Assembly (NCBI RefSeq): GCF_032878955.1
Contig: NZ_CP043839.1
Location: 3,348,001-3,412,000 of the forward strand
Length of the DNA stretch: 64,000 nt
DNA from: Butyricimonas paravirosa
GTDB lineage: Bacteria > Bacteroidota > Bacteroidia > Bacteroidales > Marinifilaceae
Reading direction: 5' to 3'
A program made the position numbers and the translations under genes. Below are positions 35,993 to 44,500 of the stretch, piece by piece. The notes beneath the pieces were generated by a model. The model searched no databases, had not been told where the DNA came from, and was given only the letters and a program-made list of their open reading frames with translations. The stretch's first letter is position 1. Each line of letters opens with the position of its first letter.

Positions 35993-37135
35993 ATGATGAA
36001 ACGTAAATTATTGCTTATATTGTTTTTAATTGTAGCTTTTGGACTTCACGCTTCTTGGGGCCAACAGGGTAAATCTGTTATCCCTTATCGAATTGTTGGG
36101 GGGAAAATGATTATTGAAATGTTCGTGAATGGGAAGTTACAAAATTTTATTTTTGATACGGGAGGACAAACTTCCCTGTCTCCTGATTTATGTCAAGAGT
36201 TAGGATTGAAGATTGTAACAAAGATTCAAGTAAAGGACGCCAATAATCAGCCAGTGACTTATCCTGTTGTAGAATTAGGGTGTCTAGAAACCTCTGATAA
36301 AGGTATAAATTTTAAGGATATTCCTGTTTTACAAATGGGACATTTTTCTTTTGACTGTTTTGGGGTGGTTGGATTGATTGGGAGTGATCTGTTGGCAAAT
36401 ATGATTTTGGAAATAGATTCTAAGCAACAGAGAATTACTATCACGACGGCAGAAAAACAGACAAATGTTTCTTTACGTAAATCAGTCTCTTTTGTTGAGG
36501 AGGGAGTGATGCCGATTATTGAATTGCAAGCAGGATTGGGAAATGGGATAAAGGTATTATTTGATACCGGAAGTTCTGGGTTCATCAGTTTGAAAACAAG
36601 TGATTATGAACGCTTATCTACTTCTTGTGCATTTGAGAATGTTATAGAAGGTTATGGAGAGGGAGGGCTTGGAGTTGCAGGTGTTGCAAAAGCTAATGTG
36701 ATTCATCGAATTCATTTCCCTCTTGTCTCATTTGCGGGAACTCGTTTCTGTCATGTGTTTGCTGAAACCTCAGATGCCCCTTATACATTATTGGGGATGA
36801 AATTATTAGATTATGGGAAGCTTACTATAGATTATTCTCGTCATCGTTTTTATTTTGAAGCGTATACACAGGAGAATGACTTGGGGCAGAGGTTCCCGGA
36901 TTTTAGAGTGCGTGTAAAAGATGGAAATCTTGTTGTATCAGCCGTATGGGGAAAGATGAGGGATATTCTTTCAATTGGAGATAAGGTGTTGAAAATCGAT
37001 GGGAAACAGACAGGGAATTATGATTTCTGTGAAAGTATAACACAAGGGATTCCGGAATTAAAAGGAAAAAAATCTGTAAAAATGACCATACAGACTGAAC
37101 AAGGTGAAAAAGTAGTTCGTTATAAAAAGAAATAA
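35993..37135 (+). CDS. Exported retropepsin-like aspartic protease with C-terminal PDZ-like domain (locus 2)
   Basis: About 380 residues, signal peptide MMKRKLLLILFLIVAFGLHASWG|QQ. There are two aspartic protease lobes, each with its DTG: FIFDTGGQTSLSPDL (Asp55) and VLFDTGSSGFISL (Asp191), so a complete pepsin-like active site can be formed. The C-terminal 90 residues resemble a PDZ domain (ILSIGDKVLKIDGKQTGNYDF), which would bind substrate ends. A GTG at 35981 is in frame, but the ATGs at 35993 and 35996 are better starts. This is the only protease of the locus that looks active; the next gene is a dead relative. Confidence 0.87.
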   Translation: MMKRKLLLILFLIVAFGLHASWGQQGKSVIPYRIVGGKMIIEMFVNGKLQNFIFDTGGQTSLSPDLCQELGLKIVTKIQVKDANNQPVTYPVVELGCLETSDKGINFKDIPVLQMGHFSFDCFGVVGLIGSDLLANMILEIDSKQQRITITTAEKQTNVSLRKSVSFVEEGVMPIIELQAGLGNGIKVLFDTGSSGFISLKTSDYERLSTSCAFENVIEGYGEGGLGVAGVAKANVIHRIHFPLVSFAGTRFCHVFAETSDAPYTLLGMKLLDYGKLTIDYSRHRFYFEAYTQENDLGQRFPDFRVRVKDGNLVVSAVWGKMRDILSIGDKVLKIDGKQTGNYDFCESITQGIPELKGKKSVKMTIQTEQGEKVVRYKKK

Positions 37136-37139
37136 TGAT

Positions 37140-38417
37140 ATGAAGAAGATATTTGTATTAATATGTTGTATTTTTTTGTTCTTTAGCGTGTTTTCTCAGT
37201 CTAAGAATACATCGGTAGAGGTTCTTGATTATCGTACCGTTGATGGTAAAATTGTATTGGAATTGTTAGTTAATGACATAAAGGCAGATTTCGTTTTAGA
37301 TATTAACGGGGCTAATGCCGTTCTGCCCGAATACGTGGAAAAATTGAAAATCGATCAAGAGGTACAAAAATCATTATCTAACGTGACAAAAACTAGAGGA
37401 ATAGAGGTTATTAAAACGATGAAAATAAATAAAATTTCTTTTGGAAATAATATTTTCAGGAATGGTTTTCCTGTACTTGTATTGAAAGATGCTCCTTATC
37501 TTAGAAAATTAGGAGTAGCAGGCACTATCAACGCTCGTTTGTTTCGCGGTACAACGATAACGTTAGATGGCAAACGACAGAAAATTACAACTTCAATCCC
37601 CTATCGCCCTCCTTACATGAGGTTGGATTATCGTGCTGATTGTGTGTTAGAAACAGATGAAACATTACTTTGTCCGGTTACGATTAATGGGAAAAATTAT
37701 TCTTTTGTCTTTGATTCATGGTGTGAAGATGTCATTGCCATGTCTTCGGAAGATTTTGCTTTATTTACAGGGGAAAAGGCTGGGCAGGAGTTGAATATTA
37801 ATTTGGGATATGAGGCTCCGATAAAGACTGAGCAAGTAAAAGTTGCAGATGAATGTCTATTTGTTAAGAATATGATGAAAAATGTTCTTATTCCAGAAAA
37901 TGAGAGTTTGCAACGTTCCGTTTTAGGGATAGGATTATTAAAGGAAGGAATATTATCAATTGATGTACGTCGTTCGAGAATGTACTTCCAACCTTATGAT
38001 CTGGTGAAAATTGAAGATGAATTGATTCCCAAAGATTTGAATGTGAAAGTTGAATCCGGAAAGTTGAATCCGATTACAGGAGAATATTTTTTGGAGCATG
38101 TTTTTGATTATAAAAAAGGGGGAGATTTTGTTTTAAAAGGAGATAAGCCTGTTGTTATTGATTTCTGGGCATCTTGGTGTGGACCTTGTATGAAGATGGT
38201 TCCTTTCATGGAAAAGTTAGCAGCCCAATATAAGGATCAGGTGATTTTTTATAAAGTAAATGCAGATGTAGAAAGAGAATTATGCCGGATCTATAATATA
38301 GAGGCTTTGCCTACGTTCTTTTTTATTCCGGTTGGAGGAAAACCGATAGTTGAAGTTGGTGCTAGACCAGAGAATTTTGAAAGTATAATTCAAGAGCAGT
38401 TATTAAAGAAAAATTGA
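37140..38417 (+). CDS. Degenerate aspartic-protease domain fused to thioredoxin (locus 2)
   Basis: A 425-residue exported protein (signal MKKIFVLICCIFLFFSVFS|QS). Residues about 20-290 parallel the upstream retropepsin, but both DTG motifs are lost: FVLDINGANAVLP (Asp54-Ile-Asn) and FVFDSWCEDVIAM (Asp192-Ser-Trp). Residues about 315-425 form a thioredoxin domain with WASWCGPCMKM (Cys347 and Cys350) and cis-proline loop EALPTFFFI. The first Asp of each motif survives but not the Thr-Gly, so proteolysis is unlikely; the domain may present substrates to the thioredoxin. It starts four bases after the upstream stop and ends the visible operon. The 263 bases to the next gene hold no ORF or clear terminator. 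Confidence 0.88.
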   Translation: MKKIFVLICCIFLFFSVFSQSKNTSVEVLDYRTVDGKIVLELLVNDIKADFVLDINGANAVLPEYVEKLKIDQEVQKSLSNVTKTRGIEVIKTMKINKISFGNNIFRNGFPVLVLKDAPYLRKLGVAGTINARLFRGTTITLDGKRQKITTSIPYRPPYMRLDYRADCVLETDETLLCPVTINGKNYSFVFDSWCEDVIAMSSEDFALFTGEKAGQELNINLGYEAPIKTEQVKVADECLFVKNMMKNVLIPENESLQRSVLGIGLLKEGILSIDVRRSRMYFQPYDLVKIEDELIPKDLNVKVESGKLNPITGEYFLEHVFDYKKGGDFVLKGDKPVVIDFWASWCGPCMKMVPFMEKLAAQYKDQVIFYKVNADVERELCRIYNIEALPTFFFIPVGGKPIVEVGARPENFESIIQEQLLKKN

Positions 38418-38680
38418 TATTGAAAATCATAAAAAGAGGACTGAATGTCCTAAAATCCTGTTTGTATGTGTAGACTGCTCTCTTGTGTAGAGGGAGAGAT
38501 TAGATGATTGTAAGGGATGTTGAGGAGTGGTAGTCGTCTCGAATGGGACTTAGGAAAAGTTCTCTTTTTTGTTTGTCACTTTGTCAGTGCGGTCGTAACA
38601 ATGCGTCAGTTCTGAACGTATATCACAGGTTGGTACGTAGTTTGTATTGACATATTATAGAATGTATAAATTGTAAAAGT

Positions 38681-39592
38681 ATGGCCTATATAGATTACTA
38701 TAAGATTTTAGGGATTGATAAAAGTGCTTCACAGGATGATATCAAGAAGGCTTTTAAGAAACTGGCCAGAAAGTATCATCCGGACTTGAATCCGGACGAC
38801 CCGAATGCTAAGCAACGTTTTCAAGAGATTAACGAGGCAAACGAGGTATTGGGTGATCCGGAGAAACGGAAGAAATATGACCAATATGGAGAGAACTGGA
38901 AACATGCCGACGAGTTCGAGGCCCAGAAACAGCGTTACCAACAACAAGGCGGTGGAGGTTTCGGGAGTGGAGCTCATTGGTCGTCGGAAGGCGGGTTCTC
39001 CGGAATGGGTGGGGATGGCGAGTTTTCGGACTTCTTCGAGTCGTTATTCGGTTCCCGTCGGGGTGGAGGACGTTCTGCCGCATTCCGAGGACAGGATTAT
39101 AATGCTGAATTGCATTTGTCATTCCATGATGCCGCACGGACACACAAACAGGTGTTGTCTGTAAATGGTAAAAATATACGTATTACTGTTCCGGCCGGGG
39201 TGGCTGATGGGCAAACGATCAAATTGAAAGGACAAGGCGGACCCGGTGTAAACGGGGGACCCGCAGGAGACTTGTATATCACATTCGTGATTGCGGAAGA
39301 CCCCGTATTCAAGCGTTTAGGAAACGATCTGTACGTGACGGCTCCTTTAAACCTGTACTCGGCTGTTTTAGGAGGAGAACAGGTGGTGGATACGATGAAT
39401 GGTAAAGTGAAATTAAAGGTAAAACCCGGAACACAGAACGGGGCGAAAGTAAGGTTGAAGGGAAAAGGTTTTCCTGTCTATAAGGAAGAAGGAAAGTTCG
39501 GTGATCTGATCGTGACTTATTCTGTGGAGATTCCGACAAATTTGACGGAAAAACAGAAAGAGTTATTCCAGGAATTACAAAAACTTAGCTAA
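38681..39592 (+). CDS. cbpA: Curved-DNA-binding protein-like DnaJ co-chaperone
   Basis: A 303-residue J-domain protein of the CbpA type: J domain at 1-70 with HPD in KYHPDLNPDD, a Gly/Phe-rich linker (about 85-135, QQQGGGGFGSG ... FGSRRGGGRS), then two C-terminal substrate-binding beta domains (DYNAELHLSFHDAARTHKQ ... VTYSVEIPTNLT). There is no zinc-finger CxxCxGxG region, which separates it from DnaJ proper. It stimulates DnaK ATPase during folding. The partner modulator gene follows 11 bases later. Confidence 0.93.
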   Translation: MAYIDYYKILGIDKSASQDDIKKAFKKLARKYHPDLNPDDPNAKQRFQEINEANEVLGDPEKRKKYDQYGENWKHADEFEAQKQRYQQQGGGGFGSGAHWSSEGGFSGMGGDGEFSDFFESLFGSRRGGGRSAAFRGQDYNAELHLSFHDAARTHKQVLSVNGKNIRITVPAGVADGQTIKLKGQGGPGVNGGPAGDLYITFVIAEDPVFKRLGNDLYVTAPLNLYSAVLGGEQVVDTMNGKVKLKVKPGTQNGAKVRLKGKGFPVYKEEGKFGDLIVTYSVEIPTNLTEKQKELFQELQKLS

Positions 39593-39603
39593 AGGGAAGA
39601 GTT

Positions 39604-39915
39604 ATGGAAACAGATTTAATTATAGTTAGGGAATACTGTCAGAAAAGTCACGTGGATCCGTTGTTTATCGTGTCTCTGGAAGAAGATGGACTAATTGATA
39701 TTCAGGTTGTCGATGGTGAACGCTACTTGCTTGGTTCGCAATTACAGGACTTGGAACGATTTGTCCGGTGGCATGAAGATTTATCTGTCAACACGGAAGG
39801 AATCGGTGTTATCCACGAGTTGATGGGACGTATGCACGAAATGCAACAGGAACTGAAGCAACTGCGACGAGAAGTCCGATTACTTCGAACGAACTATTTG
39901 GAAGAAATACTGTAA
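39604..39915 (+). CDS. cbpM: CbpM-like chaperone modulator (MerR-like fold)
   Basis: A 103-residue protein following cbpA as in many bacteria. It starts with a MerR-type winged-helix pattern (VREYCQKSHVDPLFIVSLEEDGLIDI) and ends with a coiled-coil helix (MGRMHEMQQELKQLRREVRLLR). CbpM of E. coli binds the J domain of CbpA and inhibits it; the same role is inferred here. Its stop codon lies inside the stem of the terminator. Confidence 0.8.
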   Translation: METDLIIVREYCQKSHVDPLFIVSLEEDGLIDIQVVDGERYLLGSQLQDLERFVRWHEDLSVNTEGIGVIHELMGRMHEMQQELKQLRREVRLLRTNYLEEIL

Positions 39916-39943
39916 TGCTTCATGAAGCATTACAGTATTTTTT
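39905..39943 (+). terminator. Strong intrinsic terminator overlapping the cbpM stop
   Basis: Perfect 16-pair stem (39905-39920 with 39925-39940), CATG loop, followed by further T residues. The TAA stop of cbpM (39913-39915) is within the left arm. Confidence 0.92.
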
Positions 39944-40118
39944 AGTTTACTACTTTTGTGTCTGTCCCCAATAAGAAAAAACAAGAAAATAAGCGATATT
40001 TTTCAAGATGATTGTATGCGGGTGAAAATGCTGTGTTTTTATTATTTGGAGAAATTATTGTGATTATTCCATTTTATTCGTACTTTTATACAGGTTGTAT
40101 GTTAAAATTGTGCTAGAA

Positions 40119-41345
40119 ATGGAAATAATTAAGATTGCCTCTAAGGCGTGGTATAAATTGTACGTGATACTATTTTGTTGTATCCTGAATGCAGGAGTAT
40201 TAAACGCATCCGGTCGGTTGGATGTCGACACGACGGTTTATGTCGTGGCGGATGAAGGTCCTGAATTTAAAGGAGATATAATACAGTGGATAGGTGAAAA
40301 TGTTCAATATCCTCAAGTGGCTTGGGATAACGGTATCATGGGAAAAGTGATTGTCGCTTTTATTGTGGAAAAGGATGGAAAAGTTTCTAATGTACAGGTT
40401 GTACGGGGTATACATGAGTCTTTAAATGAGGAAGCGTTAAGGGTGTTTAACAAAATGCCTGCTTGGAAACCGGCAAAAATCAAGGAGGAGAATGTGCGTT
40501 ACCGTTTTACTTGTCCTTTGACATTTAATATCGAACGTGCGGAGGCAGAATCTTATTCGTATGATGAATTTATTACTATGTTGGATCGGGAAGGAAAGAT
40601 CCCTTTGGAAAATATTCAGGAAGAGACGGATCCGGTAATCATACAGATGTACGTGGCACAGAAACAACAATTCCTGAAGGGTGGGGAAAGTGCTTTCAAG
40701 CAGGCTCTTGATAGGATAAGCCCGTCATACAACGTGAGAGTGCCTGCGAGTTTTGTCCGGGAATACAAGTTGGATAAAGAACAGCAGAAAAAATTGGATG
40801 CCGTGTATAAATGGAAACGTCTTGAGCAAGAAAAACTGATAAAAAGAATGGGGAAGAAAGACTTGATTAAAAGATATGCGGAATTGTCTCCCTTATTTGC
40901 TCATTTGAATATCTTGGAAGAGGCGAAAATAAGGGAATGCATGAATCCCGAACAACACTTGTTATATTTTCATGATTTGATGGAAGGGAAGATGATTTCC
41001 CATGAGCCTGATGGTCATGAGTCTTGTTCCTGTAAATGCTTTTATCATCTGAATGTTTCTCTGCATGGAATCGGGGGAATACAGAACTGGATAGCGAGAG
41101 AAGTGAAATACCCGATAATTGCTCAGGAACGTAACATTCAGGGGAAGGTGATCGTGGGTTTTCTGATTAACACGGATGGGAGTATCTCCGATGTTCACGT
41201 GGTCCAAAGCGTGGACCCGAGCTTGGATGCGGAATCTGTGCGGGTCATGCGCCGATTGCAGCCTTTCGCTCCGGTGATATGTCCTATCCATAAACGGAAA
41301 GTAGCTGTTTATTATACAGCTCCGATAAATTTCCAACTTCAATAG
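40119..41345 (+). CDS. Exported protein with two TonB C-terminal domains
   Basis: About 408 residues with a signal-like N-terminus (MEIIKIASKAWYKLYVILFCCILNAGVLNA). First TonB-C domain at about 45-145 (QWIGENVQYPQVAWDNGIMGKVIVAFIVEKDG), a helical middle (about 150-300; YKLDKEQQKKLDAVYKWKRLEQEKL), a short Cys cluster (SCSCKCF), and a second TonB-C domain at about 310-408 (NWIAREVKYPIIAQERNIQGKVIVGFLINTDG). No proline-rich spacer is seen. The first half is clearly related to the protein at 22314. Starts upstream (TTG 40095) lack support; ATG 40119 gives the signal peptide. A possible -7 element TACTTTTA is at 40081. Confidence 0.8.
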   Translation: MEIIKIASKAWYKLYVILFCCILNAGVLNASGRLDVDTTVYVVADEGPEFKGDIIQWIGENVQYPQVAWDNGIMGKVIVAFIVEKDGKVSNVQVVRGIHESLNEEALRVFNKMPAWKPAKIKEENVRYRFTCPLTFNIERAEAESYSYDEFITMLDREGKIPLENIQEETDPVIIQMYVAQKQQFLKGGESAFKQALDRISPSYNVRVPASFVREYKLDKEQQKKLDAVYKWKRLEQEKLIKRMGKKDLIKRYAELSPLFAHLNILEEAKIRECMNPEQHLLYFHDLMEGKMISHEPDGHESCSCKCFYHLNVSLHGIGGIQNWIAREVKYPIIAQERNIQGKVIVGFLINTDGSISDVHVVQSVDPSLDAESVRVMRRLQPFAPVICPIHKRKVAVYYTAPINFQLQ

Positions 41346-41362
41346 TTTATATATGATCGGAT

Positions 41363-42283
41363 TTATTCATTTCCTTTCTCTAGGTCTGCCCGGGCTTTAC
41401 TTTGCGTCACGAGATAGACTCCCGTGAACACCAACAGGGCGGCGACGGGTTTATCCCAAGTTAATTTATCCTGCCCCATGAGAATGGCTAGGGTAGCTGC
41501 AACCAGGGGTTGAGCGTAATTGTACATGCTGATTGTCGTGGGACGGATGCGTTTCAAGGCAATCGGGATGAACAGGTAAGCGAGGAACGTGGCGAAAAAT
41601 ACCACGTAGAAAAGGCTGGCCAGAGCGCTTAGAGAAGTTTCTGCCGAGAATAGTTTCGCGTTTACCACGTCGTTCATGCTGAACGGGAGCATGAGGATCG
41701 TTGAGAACAGGAACATCCATTTCATTAGGGTTACCGGGGAATAGCGCTGGGCGATCGGTTTTGAAATCACGAGATAGGTTGCGTAACTCACCACGCTAAT
41801 AAAACAAAGCAGGTTGCCCATCAACGACCCCCCGTGTCCCTGGTTTATCGTGTAGGATTGCCAGATGATTAGCAGAGCCCCACACGCCCCGATCAGCACC
41901 CCGCCTGCCTTCTTGGAAGTAATGGGTTCTTTTAGCACCAGGGCTGAAATAAGCATCACCATCACGGGATTCATCGTGACGATCAACCCGGCATCGATCG
42001 GGGAGGTCATTCCAAGTCCTTCAATGAATGTGAGTTGATTAACAGTTGTACCTAGAATAGCACAAAAAAACAGGATTAGTAAATCTTTTTTACTTACTTT
42101 CTCGTTTAAGGTAAATAGGGAAACCACCCAAAAGGCGAGTGCCCCGAATGACATACGTAGGAACGTGAGGCCTACAGGATCAATCCACTCCGGCATTAAG
42201 GTTTTGGCGATAGGAATATTTATTCCAAAGAGGATGTTTGCGGCGAAGATGGCTATGTGGCCATGCCATTTATCTTTTGTCAT
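41363..42283 (-). CDS. DMT-superfamily transporter, EamA type
   Basis: A 306-residue inner-membrane protein with about ten hydrophobic helices in two EamA repeats: the first from IAIFAANILFGINIPIAKTLM, the second from GNLLCFISVVSYATYLVISKPIAQR. EamA proteins export metabolites such as amino acids or import nucleotide-sugar-like solutes; the substrate is not predictable here. It converges on the double TonB-domain gene (17 bases between stops, no obvious terminator) and is divergent from the symporter at 42348 with 64 bases between starts. Confidence 0.93.
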   Translation of the reverse strand: MTKDKWHGHIAIFAANILFGINIPIAKTLMPEWIDPVGLTFLRMSFGALAFWVVSLFTLNEKVSKKDLLILFFCAILGTTVNQLTFIEGLGMTSPIDAGLIVTMNPVMVMLISALVLKEPITSKKAGGVLIGACGALLIIWQSYTINQGHGGSLMGNLLCFISVVSYATYLVISKPIAQRYSPVTLMKWMFLFSTILMLPFSMNDVVNAKLFSAETSLSALASLFYVVFFATFLAYLFIPIALKRIRPTTISMYNYAQPLVAATLAILMGQDKLTWDKPVAALLVFTGVYLVTQSKARADLEKGNE

Positions 42284-42347
42284 AGGCTCATGATTCTTAT
42301 ATTGTTATGCGAATGTAAGGTTATTTTTAATATAAATAGATGGGCGT

Positions 42348-43559
42348 ATGAAAAAAAAGAAGATAGGATTATTACCAAAGATCGTGATCGCGATTGCTTT
42401 GGGTATAGCGTGCGGACTTTTCTTCCCCGGTTGGCTGGTAAGAATTTTCTTAACGATAAATGGTTTGTTTAGTAATTTCCTCGGTTTTATCATCCCGCTG
42501 CTGATCCTTGGATTGGTGGCCCCGGGCATTGCCGATTTGGGTAAAGGTGCCGGGAAGTTGTTGTTGATAACTGCTTTGCTGGCGTATGGATTTACCTTGT
42601 TTTCGGGGTTCTTCACTTACTTTGCCAGTGACTTGAGTTATCCGTGGCTATTGAAAGATGCCGAGTTGCAACCGCTGGAAACAGCGGCGGTGGAACCTTT
42701 GGCTCCCTATTTCACGGTGATGATGCCCCCTTTGATGGACGTGATGACTTCTTTGGTTTTGGCTTTCACGCTAGGTTTGGGTATGTCGGTTATCAACGGG
42801 GCCACGTTGAAAGGAGCGATGGAGGATTTCAAGGATATTATCAACAAGGTGATCACGGGGGTGATTATTCCTTTGTTACCGCTTTACATTTTCGGTATTT
42901 TCCTGAATATCTCGAATTCCGGCCAGGTTTCGGGTGTGTTGGGCGTGTTTGTGAAAATTATCGTGATGATATTTTTCTTGACGATAGTTCTGTTGTTTAT
43001 CCAATTCTTTATTGCCGGGATTGTATCGAAGAAGAATCCGTTCCGGTTGTTCCGGAATATGTTACCGGCTTATATGACGGCTTTGGGAACACAGTCTTCT
43101 GCGGCAACGATTCCCGTGACACTAGAGCAATCGATAAAAAATGGTGTTAATCGGGAACTGGCAGCTTTCGTGATTCCACTTTGTGCCACGATACACTTGT
43201 CGGGTAGCACGATGAAAATCGTGGCTTGTGCCATGGCGATCATGTTGATGTCGGGGATGCCGATTTCTTTCGGGGTGATGGCCGGGTTTATTTTCATGCT
43301 GGGAATTGCGATGGTAGCGGCCCCGGGGGTACCGGGCGGTGCGATCATGGCGGCTTTGGGGTTATTGCAGTCCATGCTGGGATTTGACGAGACGGCCCAG
43401 GGATTGATGATCGCCTTGTACATTGCGATGGATAGTTTCGGTACGGCTTGTAACGTGACGGGAGATGGTGCGATTGCCGTGATTATGGACCGGATCAACA
43501 AGGAAAGTAATCACACGGGGACTCTGGAAGAACTAGAAGAGGTGGTCGTGGTGGAATGA
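42348..43559 (+). CDS. Dicarboxylate/amino-acid:cation symporter (DAACS family)
   Basis: A 403-residue inner-membrane symporter of the GltP/DctA/SstT fold. The serine-rich hairpin is GTQSSAATIPVTLEQ; the region matching the NMDGT motif is ATIHLSGSTMKI; and the last transport helix holds MDSFGTACNVTGDGAIAV. Eight membrane helices plus two re-entrant hairpins are expected. Replacement of NMDGT by HLSGST suggests a cation site different from GltPh. It is transcribed alone; the following 341 bases contain no gene. Confidence 0.92.
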   Translation: MKKKKIGLLPKIVIAIALGIACGLFFPGWLVRIFLTINGLFSNFLGFIIPLLILGLVAPGIADLGKGAGKLLLITALLAYGFTLFSGFFTYFASDLSYPWLLKDAELQPLETAAVEPLAPYFTVMMPPLMDVMTSLVLAFTLGLGMSVINGATLKGAMEDFKDIINKVITGVIIPLLPLYIFGIFLNISNSGQVSGVLGVFVKIIVMIFFLTIVLLFIQFFIAGIVSKKNPFRLFRNMLPAYMTALGTQSSAATIPVTLEQSIKNGVNRELAAFVIPLCATIHLSGSTMKIVACAMAIMLMSGMPISFGVMAGFIFMLGIAMVAAPGVPGGAIMAALGLLQSMLGFDETAQGLMIALYIAMDSFGTACNVTGDGAIAVIMDRINKESNHTGTLEELEEVVVVE

Positions 43560-43634
43560 TCTGGTATTCAGTTCGATTTAATACATAAAATGAAAATGAA
43601 TATATGATTACTTCCGGATCACTATCGTGTAAAG

Positions 43635-43688
43635 CGCTATTAGAACGCTATTAAATCCCTATTAAAACGCTGTTATATATAGCGTTTT
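43635..43688 (+). repeat. Four 11-base direct repeats ending in an inverted repeat
   Basis: Units CGCTATTAGAA, CGCTATTAAAT, CCCTATTAAAA and CGCTGTTATAT run from 43635 to 43678. The last flows into an inverted repeat AAAACGCT / AGCGTTTT (43664-43671 with 43681-43688). The array lies in the 341-base gap before the tetR pair, which otherwise holds only the predicted promoter at 43848. An 11-base period keeps sites on one DNA face, so it may be an operator. Confidence 0.7.
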
Positions 43689-43847
43689 ATAAGTTCTTTT
43701 ATTGCTTTTTAAAATGATTATATGCAGAATTGATCCGTTAGTAATCATGATTTGTTGCTAAATATATTTATATCGTGGGGATTACATGTTATTAACTGTT
43801 GTTTGAAGACAATAGTTTCACGTGGTAGCGTGAATCTAAATGTTAAA

Positions 43848-43879
43848 TTTAAGATATTCAGTTTTTATCTTTATCTTTG
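43848..43879 (+). promoter_or_regulatory. Predicted promoter of the tetR-efflux operon
   Basis: TTTA at 43848-43851, 20-base spacer, TATCTTTG at 43872-43879 (TAnnTTTG). It lies 21 bases before the first tetR ATG at 43901. Confidence 0.55.
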
Positions 43880-43900
43880 TCTGACACAAAGCGAGCTATT

Positions 43901-44500
43901 ATGACAGAACCTCGGGAAGAAATAGTAAAAAAGGCGTTTCTGCAATTCTTGAACAGGGGATATAAGGCCTGTTCGTTGAAAACATTGGAGCAAGCCACGG
44001 GCTTGACCAAGGGCGCTTTTTATTATTACTTCAAGGATAAGAAGGAGATTTTGGAGGCGGGGATGGAACGGTATTTCAGCGTGATGAAGGAGGAGAGTGG
44101 GGAGGATGTGGAGCGAGTGGCTTCTCTGCGGGAGTACATTGATCTCGTGATCAAGAATAAAGAGGAGAGTGCCGATGCTTCCCAGAGAGTTTTCGGATGT
44201 TTTATACTGGAAGTCTTGTTTTTCCAGCTGGTGCTGGAAGTGGCCCCGATCTTTCCGGAGTTCCGGGAGCGGATATACACGATTTCCAAGAGGCGGTTGG
44301 CGAACTGGGAGCGTGCTATCTTGAAGGCTAAGCAAAGCGGGGAAATTCGGGCGACATTGGATACTTCGGTTTTGGCGCGTAACTTGATGTCCGTGTCGAG
44401 TAGTATGTTGAATATCGAGTTGGAACAGGCGAATTTCCAATATATGTTTTCAGATACCCGGATGCAGTTTGAACAATATTATATGTTGATAAAGAAATGA
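43901..44500 (+). CDS. TetR/AcrR-family regulator (first of tandem pair)
   Basis: About 199 residues. The N-terminal helix-turn-helix (EEIVKKAFLQFLNRGYKACSLKTLEQATGLTKGAFYYYFKDKKEIL, about 5-50) is a standard TetR DNA-binding domain; the rest is the ligand-binding domain with variable helices. TetR proteins next to efflux genes normally repress them and respond to pump substrates. ATG 43901 is used; the TTG at 43877 overlaps the promoter. Its stop overlaps the next start in ATGA, so the two regulators are translationally coupled. Confidence 0.93.
   Translation: MTEPREEIVKKAFLQFLNRGYKACSLKTLEQATGLTKGAFYYYFKDKKEILEAGMERYFSVMKEESGEDVERVASLREYIDLVIKNKEESADASQRVFGCFILEVLFFQLVLEVAPIFPEFRERIYTISKRRLANWERAILKAKQSGEIRATLDTSVLARNLMSVSSSMLNIELEQANFQYMFSDTRMQFEQYYMLIKK

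Noticed and set aside
37140..37700. An active aspartic protease
   Set aside because: Both DTG motifs are replaced (DIN and DSW), so the active site cannot form.
9384..38417. Classical polysaccharide utilisation loci
   Set aside because: SusC/D pairs are present, but no glycoside hydrolase, lyase or sugar sensor was found; partners are protease-like and thioredoxin-like.
38418..38680. A small RNA or terminator in the gap before cbpA
   Set aside because: Only weak 5-base inverted repeats (AGGAC/GTCCT) and an incomplete promoter match were seen; not enough to call.
42644..43150. A 168-residue plus-strand reading frame
   Set aside because: It overlaps the symporter gene in another frame and is rich in Gly/Asp/Phe without any domain.
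43635..43688. A CRISPR array
   Set aside because: The 11-base units are contiguous with no spacers, and no cas genes are present.
43871..44440. A 189-residue minus-strand reading frame
   Set aside because: It is antisense to the first tetR gene, with His/Gln/Arg-rich sequence typical of a shadow frame.
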